In this document: piece after piece, positions 1-12,189 of the stretch | Layout of the letters: each line of letters opens with the position of its first letter | How positions within the stretch are numbered: the stretch's first letter is position 1 | Assembly (NCBI GenBank): GCA_947034895.1 | Contig: OX344761.1 | Location: forward strand, 24,998,863 to 25,062,862 | Reading direction: 5' to 3' | Origin: Rhytidiadelphus loreus | Taxonomy: Eukaryota; Streptophyta; Bryopsida; Hypnales; Hylocomiaceae | DNA length: 64,000 nucleotides | Translations under genes and position numbers: made by a program | Notes under the pieces: model-generated | The model's database searches: none | What the model was told of the DNA's origin: nothing | What the model saw: only the letters and a program-made list of their open reading frames with translations

Positions 1-1
1 G

Positions 2-121
2 TCATTGAAATTGCAGCAGCGACAATTCATGCGTGAATACCGAAAGAAGGACAATGGATATAGTAGAGGACCGGAAATTTTGAAGGCGCTAGAAAACCTG
101 AAGAGGAAATCTCACACATGA
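2..121 (+). CDS. C-terminal end of an unknown gene, cut by the window edge
   Basis: The frame starting at base 2 stays open for 39 codons and ends at a TGA at 119-121. The reading is rich in Lys, Arg, Glu and Gln (it includes FMREYRKKDNGYSRGPEIL), which looks like a basic, helical protein tail and not like random AT-rich sequence. The start lies upstream of the window. It converges on the minus-strand candidate gene at 454-1600. I do not recognise a family. It could be the last exon of a host gene or of a transposon protein. Confidence 0.3.
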   Translation, partial: SLKLQQRQFMREYRKKDNGYSRGPEILKALENLKRKSHT

Positions 122-453
122 CACTTGTTCATGTAGTTCACTAGATTTACGTTGACGACTAATAATGGTATGGAGATATTTGGTAGTTCAAGCACAAAGG
201 TTGCCAATTCACTGAATAGACTGAAAATGGTGGTTGCCAATTTTTTGCGTACTCGTAAACTGGAACACCTTTATGGTACATTTTTTTGTACAAAGTCGCA
301 TTTCATTGTGATTGTACATTTACAGATTATATATATGTATATTCATTGGCTCCTTTTAGTAAATGGATATTTAAATTGTAATTAATGCATGATATCCAGT
401 CATATTGTTACTGTATGCATGTTTTAAATGACTTTGCATTGCTTATTTTGTAT

Positions 454-1600
454 TTACATTGACAGATTCCTGTTCAATTTTTGGATTGTAGTGTTTCTTA
501 AAACTCTCATTTCAGTGGAAAACTCCCATTTTAATGAATATGATGTTAACCTAACTGCTGCATCCAACAAAGCACTTTTCCTTGCCAACAGTTCATTGGA
601 GTTAGCCACCTTAACTAATTGCAACTCATACTTGAAGTTCTCAATAAATGCATGAATGACCTTGGCTTCCTGCGGCCGAGCATAGTAATCGGGTAGCAAA
701 GGTGAAACACTATTATGGCGCAATATCCTCTCCATCACATCATTCCTACTTGATGGACCAGGGCAACATCTCAATTCCTGAACTAAATACTGCGCTACAC
801 GAAGGGAGATCCGGTTGGACTCTCTCACTGATAATGCATCTTCCACCCCAACATCTGGAACGGCCGTTGCTAAAATCAATGTCTCCTCATGCCTCAGTCT
901 CTCTCGTTCTCTTTGACAAGATTTCCTTTCTCTTGAGCTCTCAGCTATTGATGTTTGTTGCTCTTCTTGCAAGCGATCAGTAGCAGCCCTAGCTGCTGGA
1001 CCCGAGCGACCAATGCCCTGTCGCACACGTTGTCTCTTCGTTGTGTTACCCATTCTGGGCACCCAAGCAGAAGAACACGGAATTGTAAGACATAAACCCA
1101 TCAATCTTCTAGCAGCAAATCAGAGTACATAGTTCAGGAGTTGTGAAGCTAATACGATCCAAAATTACTGCATGTGAAATAAAGCCAACAGGATCATCGT
1201 TTCATGAGACTTCCACTACAACCTCACCTTCACAAATTGGCAGCAACACTCACTTTCTGAACACAACGGATCCGCAGCTGGCACTAGGAATCCCACTTGA
1301 AAGTCTCACGGAAGAAAGTGAAGGGGTCAAATCGAAGCTAGTAGTGGGATATGATACAATTGACTCTGAGCTATTGAAGAGAGAACGCCTCGGGGACTCA
1401 TCAATTGCGTTGCACCTCCCTATATAGAAATCAAGATTCCCTTGCTTCGAAACTGGGGTTTCCGAAATGTATCCAGAGTTACTAGTCTCACTAATCGAAT
1501 GGCAACAAAGAGAACTCATCTTAGTAGAAAGACTTGTAGTGAAGTATGATGTAATGAGCTTTTGAACAAGAACTACCGGGCGTTGTGTAGCTGTAGACAT
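454..1600 (-). CDS. unknown two-exon gene, basic and Arg/Glu-rich protein
   Basis: Two long minus-strand frames join through a good intron. Exon 1 runs 1600 to 1254 (ATG at 1598-1600) and ends at the consensus donor AA|GTGAGT. Exon 2 runs 1054 to 454 after an acceptor at ...GCCCAG. The phases agree (2 then 1), giving about 315 residues. The first half is Ser/Thr-rich and low in acidic residues, like an organelle presequence or a disordered region. Exon 2 opens with a nuclear-localisation-like KRQRVRQ and then has a charged Arg/Glu helical stretch. The C-terminal 100 residues look globular. No family is recognised. It could be a host gene or an accessory protein of a transposon. The splice model is inferred from consensus and phase only. 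Confidence 0.35.
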
Positions 1601-1752
1601 TGTGCACACAAAATTGAGAAAACATAAGTGCTCGCGCTTTGTCCACGGCCACAACAAAAACCTAATTGCAGTTGTTTGGAAAGCTACAACATCCAGCCAA
1701 ACACAAACTACACAATAAATTAGTGCACCCCACCCCCCAAAGGAACCCAGAG

Positions 1753-1800
1753 GAGAGAGACGACGGAGAGAGACGATGGAGAGAGACGCAGCAGTGGCGG
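1753..1800. repeat. short tandem GAGAGAGACGA repeat
   Basis: Three to four near copies of a 13-base unit (GGAGAGAGACGAC/T) lie in tandem just upstream of the minus-strand gene start. They may be a GA-rich element of its 5' region. No function can be assigned from sequence. Confidence 0.6.
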
Positions 1801-1878
1801 CGCATAAACAAAACTGCAGAAAACAGACCGGCGTCCAAGAAAACTCTGACTTTGCAGGATACGGTGGCCCAGCATTGA

Positions 1879-3765
1879 AGACATATTCCTCCTCTAAAAG
1901 TACAAAAATGTACTAAGAGTACTACTGGTATCAGAAAGATGTAGTGAAGCGCCAAACCCTTTTTAATGGAAAAATGTTTTTTCTCTGCATTCAACTTGAA
2001 GCCAATCTAGAACTAGTTGCCGGCATCATGAATCTTTAATCCAATTGAAAAAAACTGCATTTTTGTACTTAGTACATGCTGCAGAAAAAAATGGCGTTAT
2101 TTCCAAGATTTCTCTTGAATGTAAGCTGTGAATATAAAATTGAGAGTAGAATCCAAGACACTATCCCTCCTCCCCTTCTCTGCCCCCACCCCCAACCGAT
2201 TTGAACTTCCTATGACCAAGATATTTGTACTTTTATGCAAAATTGACCACTGTGACATTTTACTAATAATCCAAAAAGTACAAATTTCTCACCCTTTAAC
2301 TTGGTAATTCAAGGAACAAATATAGTGCACATAATCTTCACGTGTATATTGTTTGGCTTCTTAAAAAAAATGGAGAAAATAAACTCTAAGGTCAAGCAAT
2401 AGCAAGCGCAAAGGAGTGTTCTCCTAGAAAATGGCATTGTGACGTGAAAAAGTACATGGTCTAGTGTACTTACACCCACCACTTGAAATAAAAATTATAT
2501 TTTCAAGAAAATTAATTAATTTTCCTATCTTGAAAAAAAGTTTTAGAAAAGCTTGCTAAAAATTGAGATCATAGGTAATTAGAAACCTGCTCAAACCTTT
2601 AAGAGTCCCATGAGAAGACTTCTAGGACTTTAGAGGTTAAGGTTATATTGATAAAGTTTCAATAGACCCCTAACTAATAGAATTGGAAGGGAAGGGGGGA
2701 GATAATTCACAAACTAATAACAAAAACAAATCCTATGTTCCTCAAAGGGGTGGTTAACATGAATTCTAGAGCCAATCTTTCTAATTTGTTTTTTTTAAGT
2801 GTATACTTGAAGAAGAACATTTCGAAGTTTTAATTGGAAATCTCCCTTTGATAATTTATATCTTTCCGTTGGTACCTTTGGAAACTCATTATTTTTCTTA
2901 CAATCATCTCTAACTATATATAAAAATCTATCATCATGAATCCTCAAAAAGTATAGGAGCTGACCCATACCTGATCACTTAAGGAATTTTGCATAGGTAG
3001 AGTGCGTGAATGTGGACTGAGGGATTTTTGCTATGTATGAAAATAGACTGTGGAAGGATTGTATATTTTTCCTAAATTTTTTAACTACAAATATAATAAC
3101 GCTGAATTTTACAAGTGCAGATTCTGTTCAACCTCTACTGGTTAGCTAGACTTGTCTGAATTTGACCATAGGCTACAATCAAAACGGCTAGTTGTACAAT
3201 ATTGTAGTCATTAACTACAACACAGAAAATAGTTTCCTTTGTACATGTAAATTTGTGGCACATAAGAATAATAATGCCCTTGTGATGAAACTTCAATGTA
3301 CAGTCAATACAATCTATAATAAACAAGTTAACTGACACATTGGGTCCATTCAAAGTCCCTATTTTCGCTCATCTTCGAAATTGAATGAATTGGCGCGTGG
3401 CTGTGGCTAGCTTCTTACAACAGCTAGGTCCATCAGTGGTTTTGTCGTGAACTTTGTTGTAGAGGCCACACATTTTGCATGGGATATGGCATGGGAATTT
3501 GTTGGAAGTGTGTGACATTAGGCATCAAGGGTGGTTGTGCAATGGATTGCATAGGGTTGAAGGGATTTTGAAAGGAATTACCGAACAGAAAGTGGGAGCC
3601 CTAGAGGAGCTGCGAATCTGTCATTGCGATGGGTGGAAGAGGAGGTTCGGATTGCTGTGCGAAGGTTTTAATTTCTTGAACACCTGCATCAACGATTGGC
3701 AATGTGGCCCTTGCTCCTGCATCCTCACTTGGCCGCGGCGCATGAGGATTGCACGACTACCGTGG
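1879..3765. other. AT-rich intergenic stretch with no gene seen
   Basis: Only short frames occur and none has coding character. There are several poly-A and poly-T runs. From about 3480 to 3765 the base composition rises in GC and probably belongs to the 3' flank of the degraded transposon that follows. Confidence 0.5.
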
Positions 3766-5450
3766 CTACATCAACCGCACAGCACGTTGTTGTCTCGCTT
3801 GGGCTTGCAGTTCAATCTTCTGGGCTCGCTCCGTAGCCTTCCGTGCATGCTCTTCAGCTTTCTTCTTCTTTTTTCGCGCGCTCCTCCACAAGCTTGCAAT
3901 GGTGAGCTTCCCGCAGTCGACGCTTTTGTTCACGTTCCTACAATTTTTTTCCCTGTGTTTTTTGTTGGAGAAGCTTCACTGTCTCTTTGTCTCGCGCTCT
4001 CTGAAGATTCTCTTCCCGCAGTTGCTTGACTATCTTGATGTAGGCATCCAAAGTGAGTAGTTGGGCTTTTGAGAAATTGACGAGAAGTTGCTTATTTCTG
4101 CTTCTAGGGTTTGGGTGCTCTATTAGCGTAGGCATCTCAAGGAAGCGGTAGACGGAGTGTGGTTCGGGTTGACCGGCAGTAGTGCTAACGCCAGCACCGA
4201 CCTACATTTCAGAACTTTCAACCCCAACGAAGTACTATGCACTGCTGCAATTGGATTGCCGCTCGAAGTCTCCCTACAACTCGCCGTCTGACAACTGAGG
4301 TACGTTGTCCCCGCCTGCAGAAGTATCCGTTGGCTCCTGAACTTTGTCTCTTCCACCATTGCCTGCTCTGTATGTCTCGCTAGGGCTGATCTTGGAGTCT
4401 ACAACAGCTTTGTTTAGAGGGTAGATTTCTGTAGACGAGAATAATTTCTTAATATTATTGACTGTCAATGCTTGCTTCAAACCAAGGGACACCCACTGTG
4501 CAAGTATGTGCTTATGTGCTAGTTGGTTTAGATTCCTCAACAACCAATAATCTCGATATTGTCAAAAATATCTCTTGAATGGTCCAAAAACACAAATGTC
4601 CAATGGTTGCAGACCGTGACTGTGATGTATGTGAGGGTAGAGTGAGAATGTCTAGGTCTACTTCTACTGCTCTCACAACCACCTCAAGCGTGATATGGCT
4701 AGCATGACCGTCAAGGATCAACACATGTCTTTCTGTTGGAGAAATGCCACCAAATTCTTATATACTTTGAAGAAAGTGTGATAACCATGCAGAGAACAAA
4801 TCGGTTGTTATCCATGCCTTGGGGGACATTGCCATACTTGCACCTAGCTCACAATGCTGTAGAAAATTTTATCTTAATCTTTGTCCTTTGAAAATGTAGA
4901 ATGATGGTACAACTAACCCTACTGCGTTGATGCAGACAAGCACAGACAACCACTCTTTTTTATCTGGAACAGTTTTTTGGACGTGGCGAGCACCTCTTCT
5001 AGCAATGACTATCGCACCACCATTGCACCCCGCCTGCACACCAATCTCATTGCAATTCCAGATCCTCTCTGGATGATAGCTAGGTATGGTATACAAATCC
5101 TCTAAAATATTGTAGAAGCTTTGAACATTTGTAGCACTCAATCCCTTGGCTCTAGAAGATGATAGAGCCTTTGCTACCCTCACCGTCAATTCAGGGTGAT
5201 AGCGTCGGAACCAGCGCATCCACCCATCACCTGGAATTTTGTCTGTGAATGGTGTTAGAGGATTGCGTGTCATTTCGTAAACTTTCATTTTCAACATTGT
5301 AGGGCTGAGTCCAAGACCCCTGTCATACATGGTGAGCAAGTATTGTACAAGTTCTTGCTCTTCTTCGACACTTAGAACAGTGTCACTTCCTCTCTTTCTT
5401 GTTGTTTGGACACTGTAGCACTAATCTCTGAAACTGGCATACAGAATTCC
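3766..5450 (-). pseudogene. degraded pogo/Tigger-like (CENP-B related) DDE transposase
   Basis: Minus-strand frames from 5450 down to a TAG at 3766-3768 assemble into one transposase, broken by several frameshifts and stops. In order there are: a basic helix-turn-helix entry ending in SVEEEQELVQYL (about 5400-5345); a Tc5/CENP-B-type DNA-binding segment with WMRWFRRYHPEL (about 5220); the first DDE region, where the family's N.DE(T/I)G block reads NCNEIG so the first Asp is Asn; the second Asp in LILDGHASH (about 4715); PLNKAVVDSKISPSE (about 4430), typical of the region after the DDE core; and a Lys/Glu/Arg-rich coiled tail (about 3900-3766). Known members cut and paste through TA target sites. 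I did not find terminal inverted repeats. It cannot make an active enzyme. Confidence 0.75.
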
Positions 5451-5559
5451 ATGGCTACTAGCACCTCATGCTCATACCTTTCTCGTGATCCACAATAGCT
5501 GCATTCATGTCCTGATTAGTCTACAAGGCCTGCTTTTTTATTTTAAGCACTTCTTCTAG

Positions 5560-6290
5560 CAATGCGTTCTTGTAGTGGCTGCAAGATTTGAACAACCCGC
5601 AGCAGGCCGTTCACTTGCACTTTGCCGCAGTTCAGGACGTTCTTTGCCGGAGTGTCGACATTGTAGGTGGTTTGCTGCAAACTCTTCGCTACATGTGGTT
5701 CGGTCACTTTGGTGCAGGCGGTTTGGTGGAGATTCTTTGCTGGAGATGCCCTGTCGCTGTTGGAGAAATGTTTGCCACTGCAAGGTCGTGGACGCTAGGA
5801 CAGGCCACTAGCTTTGGGTTTGTGAAGACTAGCACTCCACCTTCTCTCCAACGTTTAGGCTATGCAGGTCGGCCACCCCATCTACCGCTTCGATGTCGTC
5901 CGTGGACCTGCGTTGGAGTATTGACGCCTCTGCCTGCAACGCCGATATATGCTTCGCCGTCCACATCGTTGTCGCTCTGATGTCTCACCTGTGCAAATTG
6001 TTGGAGTGTCGACGTCTCACACGTAGGACGTTCTTCGCTGCAGGTATGTGGTTCGCCATCCAGATTGCTTGTTCGGTCGTTGCTGTTGGCTTTTCCGCGT
6101 TCATGTAGTTGTTGCAGACTATTCAGTGCATCGTAGTCTTCCCCGTTTAATGGAATGGAAAAGTTGGAAATGGTTGTACCTTTGCTGGAGATGCCCTGGT
6201 CACTACCGTAGTCATCACGATGGCTACGTGATTTGCATTCCACCTCTGCACTGCTGCTCCCACTAGAAGAAAAACGTGTCCGTTGCAACC
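5560..6290. repeat. GC-richer block with internal direct repeats
   Basis: Motifs recur within this block, for example GGAGTGTCGAC (about 5651 and 6005), TTTGCTGGAGATGCCCTG (about 5737 and 6182) and a (T/G)ATGTGGTTCG block (about 5693 and 6045). Open frames exist on both strands, but none has family resemblance and the repeats explain them. It may be the inner part of a non-autonomous transposon next to the transposase remnant. Confidence 0.45.
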
Positions 6291-6534
6291 GGCCATAAGC
6301 AACTCAAATGCAACTAAGTGTCCTATGTAACTATCTTGCAATTGCAATTTTGTATAATTGCACCAACTTTGATGTGTATTTTGTTGTAGTTGCAAAATAG
6401 TTGTAGAAAAAAATGTAGGAAAATAAAATCATAACAGAGTAGGTATTTTACATCCTATATTCGTTAAAAATGTCGATGTGGTCAACTTGCATTATGTGAG
6501 AATCCACAACTAGAGTGAAACTAGAAATCAATTC

Positions 6535-7615
6535 AAAGACAACTAGAAAACAACTATAGAACAACCAAAATACAACTAGTTTACAACTACAAAACAACTA
6601 CAAGAAGACAAGTTATGCAACTAGGAAACAACTACATTTCGAGTAGAAAACAACTAAGAAATTATTGGAAGATTAATATAGAATAACTATAGACAACCAG
6701 AAGACTATAAAACAATTATAGTTGGATTTGTTACTTGAAATGTTACTTGAAATGCTATGGAACTTGCTTCAAATTCACAATTTGTTCTTTTGTTACATGA
6801 GTTATAAATGAATCATTGCCCTACATAAAGCTCATATCGGTTGAAAACAACACTTCAAAATATAGCTCATAATGGCTTCTACAACTTTATGATAAAATTG
6901 GCTCAATGGCTTCCATAGAATAGAGGATTTCTAGTTGACTCTTTCTTTTACAAAATATAATACATTTGTATATGAAGTTTTTTTGAACTAAAGAACAATA
7001 CAAAGATAGTTTCAAACTTGAGAATAACAAAATGGATTGCAAAAATTTCAATATCTTGCAAATGTTAAGAGATTGTCTTTGGATAACTCTATGACTCCAA
7101 CCAAAGATGGAATAGGAGGAAGAGGTGGCACATCTTTTGAAATAGTCAAACTAAAAGCTTAAATAATGATGTTGACAAACACATTTGATGTGTTTACAAA
7201 TCTCTATCGAGCACAAGTTTTTTTTAAGTAATACTACTTTTCAACCTTCTTTCTTTGCATCATCTAGAAAATAATATTTTTATAACATATTTTTATATTT
7301 GCCATGTACAGTGACGATGGACAAATTTAAAGAAGATATAAGAAAAATGTCAAAGAATTTTTTTTTTCTAATTTGTCTTTGAAAATTTGTTTATAAATTT
7401 TGATTAAAGACTTGAAATTTTAGATGGATTTTTTGAGATAAAAGGTTGTTTGTTTTTTCAATTTTTAAAAGTTTGAAGTTTTTAAAAGAAAAGCATTCTA
7501 CTATGTTTAAATGCGGTCTGAAAACAACTATAGAACAACTAGAAACAACTATAGAACAACCAAAATACAACTAATTTACAACTACAAAACAACTACAAGA
7601 AGACAAGTTTACTTT
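6535..7615. repeat. duplicated CAACTA-rich segment
   Basis: A segment of about 70 bases built of AACAACTA/ACAACTAG units occurs at about 6545-6615 and again at about 7525-7605. The two are nearly identical, including the non-repetitive end AACTACAAGAAGACAAGTT. They flank about 900 bases of AT-rich sequence with no gene. The arrangement suggests terminal direct repeats of a small element or a local duplication. Confidence 0.6.
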
Positions 7616-7631
7616 AATATAATTCATGCAT

Positions 7632-7686
7632 TTTATATATCCCATATCATTTGTCATACCTACTGCCACCCCACTTGTATAAATAA
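7632..7686 (-). repeat. solo end of the GGGATATG/TTATACAAG repeat family
   Basis: On the minus strand this reads TTATACAAGTGGGGTGGCAG, then a GTAGGTATGACAAATG-like stretch, then GGGATAT. The same ordered motifs form both ends of the foldback element at 10226-10857 and both ends of the element at 12190-12830. No matching partner end is obvious here. Confidence 0.5.
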
Positions 7687-7779
7687 CTCATCTTCTTAAC
7701 ACCCTAAAATCACAATAAGTGGCCTTTGGAGCTACCTAACATATTTGTCCAGTATGGTGAGTATTGTATGATATATGGT

Positions 7780-8470
7780 GTATATTGTATGGTATACTAT
7801 ATGTATTGTATTGTGTATGGTATATTGTATATAATATGTTGTATATTGTATTATGAGTATACTAGTTGACCATCAATTGCAAATGAGTTGTAAAACACTT
7901 GTATGCAGTCGATTACAAGTTGCACAAATGTATCATCAAGATGCATAGTAGTTGCAAATAAGTTGTATTCATGATTCATGAGTCACAAAAAAATTACAAA
8001 AAAGTTGTACATATCCTATAAAGTATTCACAGTAGTTATAGAAAAGTCATAACCTAGTTGCAAACCAGTTGGTAAAAAGTGGCAAACATGTCGTAAATAA
8101 GTTGCAAACTGCTTACATTGTCCCATAATCATTGTCCCATAATCATTGTCCCATAGTCAAATATATACCTAAAGCAGTTGCAAAGTAGTTGAAATGAAGT
8201 AACAGACCAATCGCATCAAAGTTACAAAGAAGTTGCAATGAAGTTACCAACCTCAAACAACAGTGAATACCACGTAGGCAACTACGTCATAAAGCGCATC
8301 GATGAAGTTCCACGTAAGCTACACAATGCGGAACTAAAACGTTTTGCCTTGCAACTACGGTACAACTAGAAAACTTGTCCATAGCAACTGGGGCCCTCCA
8401 GATTCTCACCAGTTGCAAATGTCCGATGCAACTAAAAACTAGTTGCTCTTTGTAGTTGCAAAGCCCCTTA
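7780..8470. repeat. TATTGTATGG microsatellite followed by a degenerate GTTGCAAA array
   Basis: From 7780 to 7860 the sequence is an irregular TATTGTATGGTATA repeat. From about 7870 to 8470 the motif AGTTGCAAA and close variants (AGTTGTAAA, AGTTACAAA) recur every 10-40 bases, more than a dozen times, mostly in one orientation. It also contains a triplicated CATTGTCCCATAAT at about 8117-8157. No coding potential is seen. Confidence 0.55.
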
Positions 8471-8589
8471 TTTTCTTCTAGTGTCCCATCAATTGACGTC
8501 ATGTTGCTATTTGCCGTGTGTACAGGACCTGCTCTGCGAATTGGATAAGCTATGAATCGGAGCAGCTGCAACTCGGAGAAGCCCACTGT

Positions 8590-10225
8590 TGTGCGAAGAA
8601 GTCCACCTTCGACCTGTTGTGCGGAGAAGCCCCCTGCCTCCCGATTTTGAATGAGGCCTGTGCAGAAAATATAGTTTTCTTGGTTTAGGGTTTCCTAAGA
8701 CAGCTTACAATACATGGGCTTTTATCAGGTATGGATTGTGCTGCAAATGGAGCATGGAATAAAGGAAGGGAGTACTTGTAGGAAGCTTATTGAAGCATTT
8801 GTATCACTGAGGTCCTAGTCAGCTAACCCTACTTTAGATTGATGTCCTTCAAATTGAGTTCCAAATAATTAATACTACAAAAAAATTGAGCGTGGTCACA
8901 GTGACCTTGTCCTCGATATAGCGCTCATCAGTTGCTGCGTTGAATACTGATGTTCTGCTCATTATTTGCATGCTCATATAGTGCTCATGAGTTACTTCAT
9001 ATTTGTTCTCTAGCTTCATGTGGGAGGAGGTCAACACTGTCGACGTCTGTGAATTGGCACCGACTTGTATGAGGATACCGACGATGCATTTCTGGACTAG
9101 GAAACGACAGCTAACAATTATGCGCTTTTCTAAAACAGCTAAAAGAACTTGTCCATCAGCTTTGGTTCGACCAGTCCAGACATTCTCTAGGCTCATCACT
9201 AGATCAAACAGGTGTAGATTGTACACCAAAATCGTCATACCTGCTATATTGTCTTCTGTAATTCGGAGCATAGAATGACTTCCCCTCTACGTTCAAATTC
9301 TCAGGTCTACAGTCTTTGGTAATTGAAGTCCCAACGTCCAAAGCTTAGCTTCAGTCCCTACTCTGCAGACACAAGTGGAATTACTTTTCGAATTACAATG
9401 TCGTGTGTGTTGTAGCGAATGCAAGCTTACCATAGTAACCATACACCTCTGGCGACCGTGCATATAAATTGTATGGGCAATGTCTACTAATTCAGCAATG
9501 TAGTGAAGTGATTCGTATACTCACCGTCAGTGCAGTCGTTTTGTTCAATAGCTTCAGCTCCACAACCATAGCAATGGAGAAGTGTCTAACAAATTCATAA
9601 GATAGATACCTACAGTACACTATATGTAGTATTTCAACTCTTGCATAGCAATGCTTCTTCCTTACACTGATCAAGTAAAGTAAAGGGGTTTGCTACCTAA
9701 CTTCATTTTCACTCTGGAGGTCCTGCACATCACAAATGAGATGAGCTGCAAATGTTGACCCTAAACCGTCATATTTCATTCCATTTGCATTCCTAATCAA
9801 TCATTTATTCATTTCCACTTGCACAGAATTACAGTAGCTTACACCACCAGAATGGGGAGTTGATCAGGTATGGATCGGCTACCATATGGGATAAATTGAA
9901 GATGCATAACATTCACATTAGAGAAAATTTGGGGCCTCTAGAGGGCCACTCCGTTGTGACAAACATAGCTATTAAAAGAGTAGGGAGCTTGTGAAATACG
10001 TCGAATCTGTAGTGTCAGCCTATGAAATATCGCGAATGTTATCAGACCAAACTAATTAACAATTACTAAGGCAACAATGTATACGGCAATAAGTACATGG
10101 TGTGTTATTTCCATTTAAGCAAGTTTTTGGGGAGTTTTTTGGCACAAGAAATAATTAAGCAAGTTTTTTGTCATTTGTTTAATTTCGTAACACCAACTAC
10201 AACGAGCTACTTACTTGATTTAGGT
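8590..10225. other. intergenic stretch without a recognisable gene
   Basis: Frames such as 8849-9271 (-) have no family resemblance, no supporting splice structure and mixed codon character. I see no RNA gene or element end here. Confidence 0.4.
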
Positions 10226-10857
10226 GTGGAGGATGGTGAGGAGAGAAGGTCTTTATACAAGTGGGATAGTGGTAGGTACAGCAACTCATGTGGGATATGT
10301 GAATTAGGACTAAAATGAGGAACTTCACCGCTCATAGTAATGTAAAAACGCAGAAAATGTGTTAAAAAACAAATTTTAGACCTCATTTAGGCATAGAAGA
10401 GTATCTTTTTTCAAAAAGCTTTGATTCAAAATAAAGTTGGTGAATCAAGTCAAGTTTTATTTCCAAAAATCCGTTTCAAGTTTTGGCACTCCATATAAAA
10501 GTTATGGAAAAATTTCAAAGAGGGTATTTAAAAATGTTCAAAAAAATGTCCCTTCCAACTCCTTTCTGAAATTTTTCCATAACTTTTAGGTGGAGTGTCA
10601 AAACCTCAAAGGGATTTTTGGAAATAAAACTTAACTTGATTTCTCAACTTTATTTAGATCAAATATTTTTGAAAAAAGATAATCTTCTATGCCTAAATGA
10701 GGTCTAAATTTTTTTTTTTAACACATTTTCTGCGTTTTCACATAACTATGAGCGGTGAAGCTCCTCCTTTTAGTCCTAAATCACATATCCCACATGCGTT
10801 GCTGTACTTACCACTATTCCACTTGTATAAACACCTTCTCTCCTCACCATCTTCCAC
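10226..10857. mobile_element. 632-bp foldback (MITE-like) element, almost entirely inverted repeat
   Basis: The left arm (10226 to about 10525) and right arm (about 10560 to 10857) are reverse complements along nearly their full length, with scattered mismatches and a loop of only about 35 bases near 10541. Landmarks are TATACAAGTGG at the left against CCACTTGTATA at the right, CAGAAAATGTGTT against AACACATTTTCTG, and GACCTCATTTAGGCATAGAAG against its complement. A transcript would fold into one long hairpin. The ends match those of other local repeats, so this is a family. No coding capacity. It could be a MITE or a hairpin siRNA or proto-miRNA source. Confidence 0.85.
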
Positions 10858-11494
10858 ATGAAAATGGTGAGGAAGTGTATCATTAGTATACCATCCACAA
10901 AAAATTTGCATGGCAATTGTTCAATGGACTACCTTGAACCTTATTGTGTTTTCCACAACTTGGTTGGAATGCAAAGTATTCAATAATCAGGGATAAGGTG
11001 CATTTGAACACCTTCATCCTCATTATTGTAACCCTTGTACTTCGATTCCGAGCCATTGACACGCATGCGACGTTGTGACAGAAGGTGAGCGAGAATAGGG
11101 AAAAAAAGAATTCCTAAGCAAATAAAGTTCAATCTGCGGGGTCCTTGGAGGTGCTCTAGAGTGGCTCTCCAGAGGACTGCGATTGTCTTTAATGATAGCA
11201 ATGAATTGTGCTACCTTTCTTTTGACAAAATAATGTGGAATATTCTACATCCAACATTAGCTAAATTACATGCATCAATATTTGTTAGAAAATTTTGAAG
11301 TGAGTCCATTGGATCCTAACTATTTAGTGTACATTGAAGTAAGTTCCAATACATTAAAAATGTATGGACAATCATCACTCTTTATTCATTGAAAACAATG
11401 AATTGAGTTCAAAAACGAAAAAACAATAAACCAAAGAAGTAGCTTGCATTGATACAAAAGCCAATTACAATTTAATTTTTAGATGATAAGAGAA

Positions 11495-11550
11495 GCTATA
11501 TACATAGATTTGAGGTGGTAGGAGGTAAGACAATTCATGTGGGATATGCA
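11495..11550 (+). repeat. solo end of the GGGATATG repeat family
   Basis: Reads CTATATACATAG, GGTGGTAGGAGGTAAGACAA, then TTCATGTGGGATATG, in the same order and spacing as the ends of the elements at 10226 and 12190. No partner end was found within 1 kb. Confidence 0.5.
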
Positions 11551-12189
11551 AGGTGGAAGCACCCAAAAACGTCAATATAAGCAATTCAGCATAGTTAGAG
11601 ACACCTTTTCCTAAAAATGATATTTTGAAAATCATGAATATTAAAAAAAAAATTAGATTTTTCGGATGTGGTATGTAATTTCTATGATTTTCCAAAGTGT
11701 AGGCTTTCTAAACCACTAAAACTGTCACATAGGTGGATCCTAAACCAAAATCTTCAAAAATCAATAGTTAGCAAATTTTAGTTAAGTATGTATCTTTCAA
11801 ATGTGTCAGCGAATGAGAGGTAAGCATTTGAAGGACACATTAACTAAAGTCTAGAGACACATTAAGAGGTAGTCTAAGGTATAGGAATAGGTACGTGGAC
11901 GCTTTGGGGTGCCTTCACAATGAGTTCAACTTGTGTTGCAATTCAATTCTCTGACAAATATCAATGCGTGCTAACGCTGGGTGTAGGACATTTCACACCA
12001 TTTCATCCCTCAAATGAAATGATTTGGAATGTTCTGCATCATTTTGTCGGAAGAAAGGCAGTACAACTCATTGCTACTAAATATTATGATTTTCAAATGC
12101 AATAAAGTCTCCTTTATTGCAGTCCCAAATGCAAAATTAAAGAATTATCATCTTCTTTTGAAATTTCTCAAGGGAAGAAAAACTAACTA

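Noticed and set aside
5575..6288. Overlapping open frames of up to 142 codons on both strands
   Set aside because: The block is internally repetitive and GC-richer, which keeps frames open by chance; no protein family is recognised.
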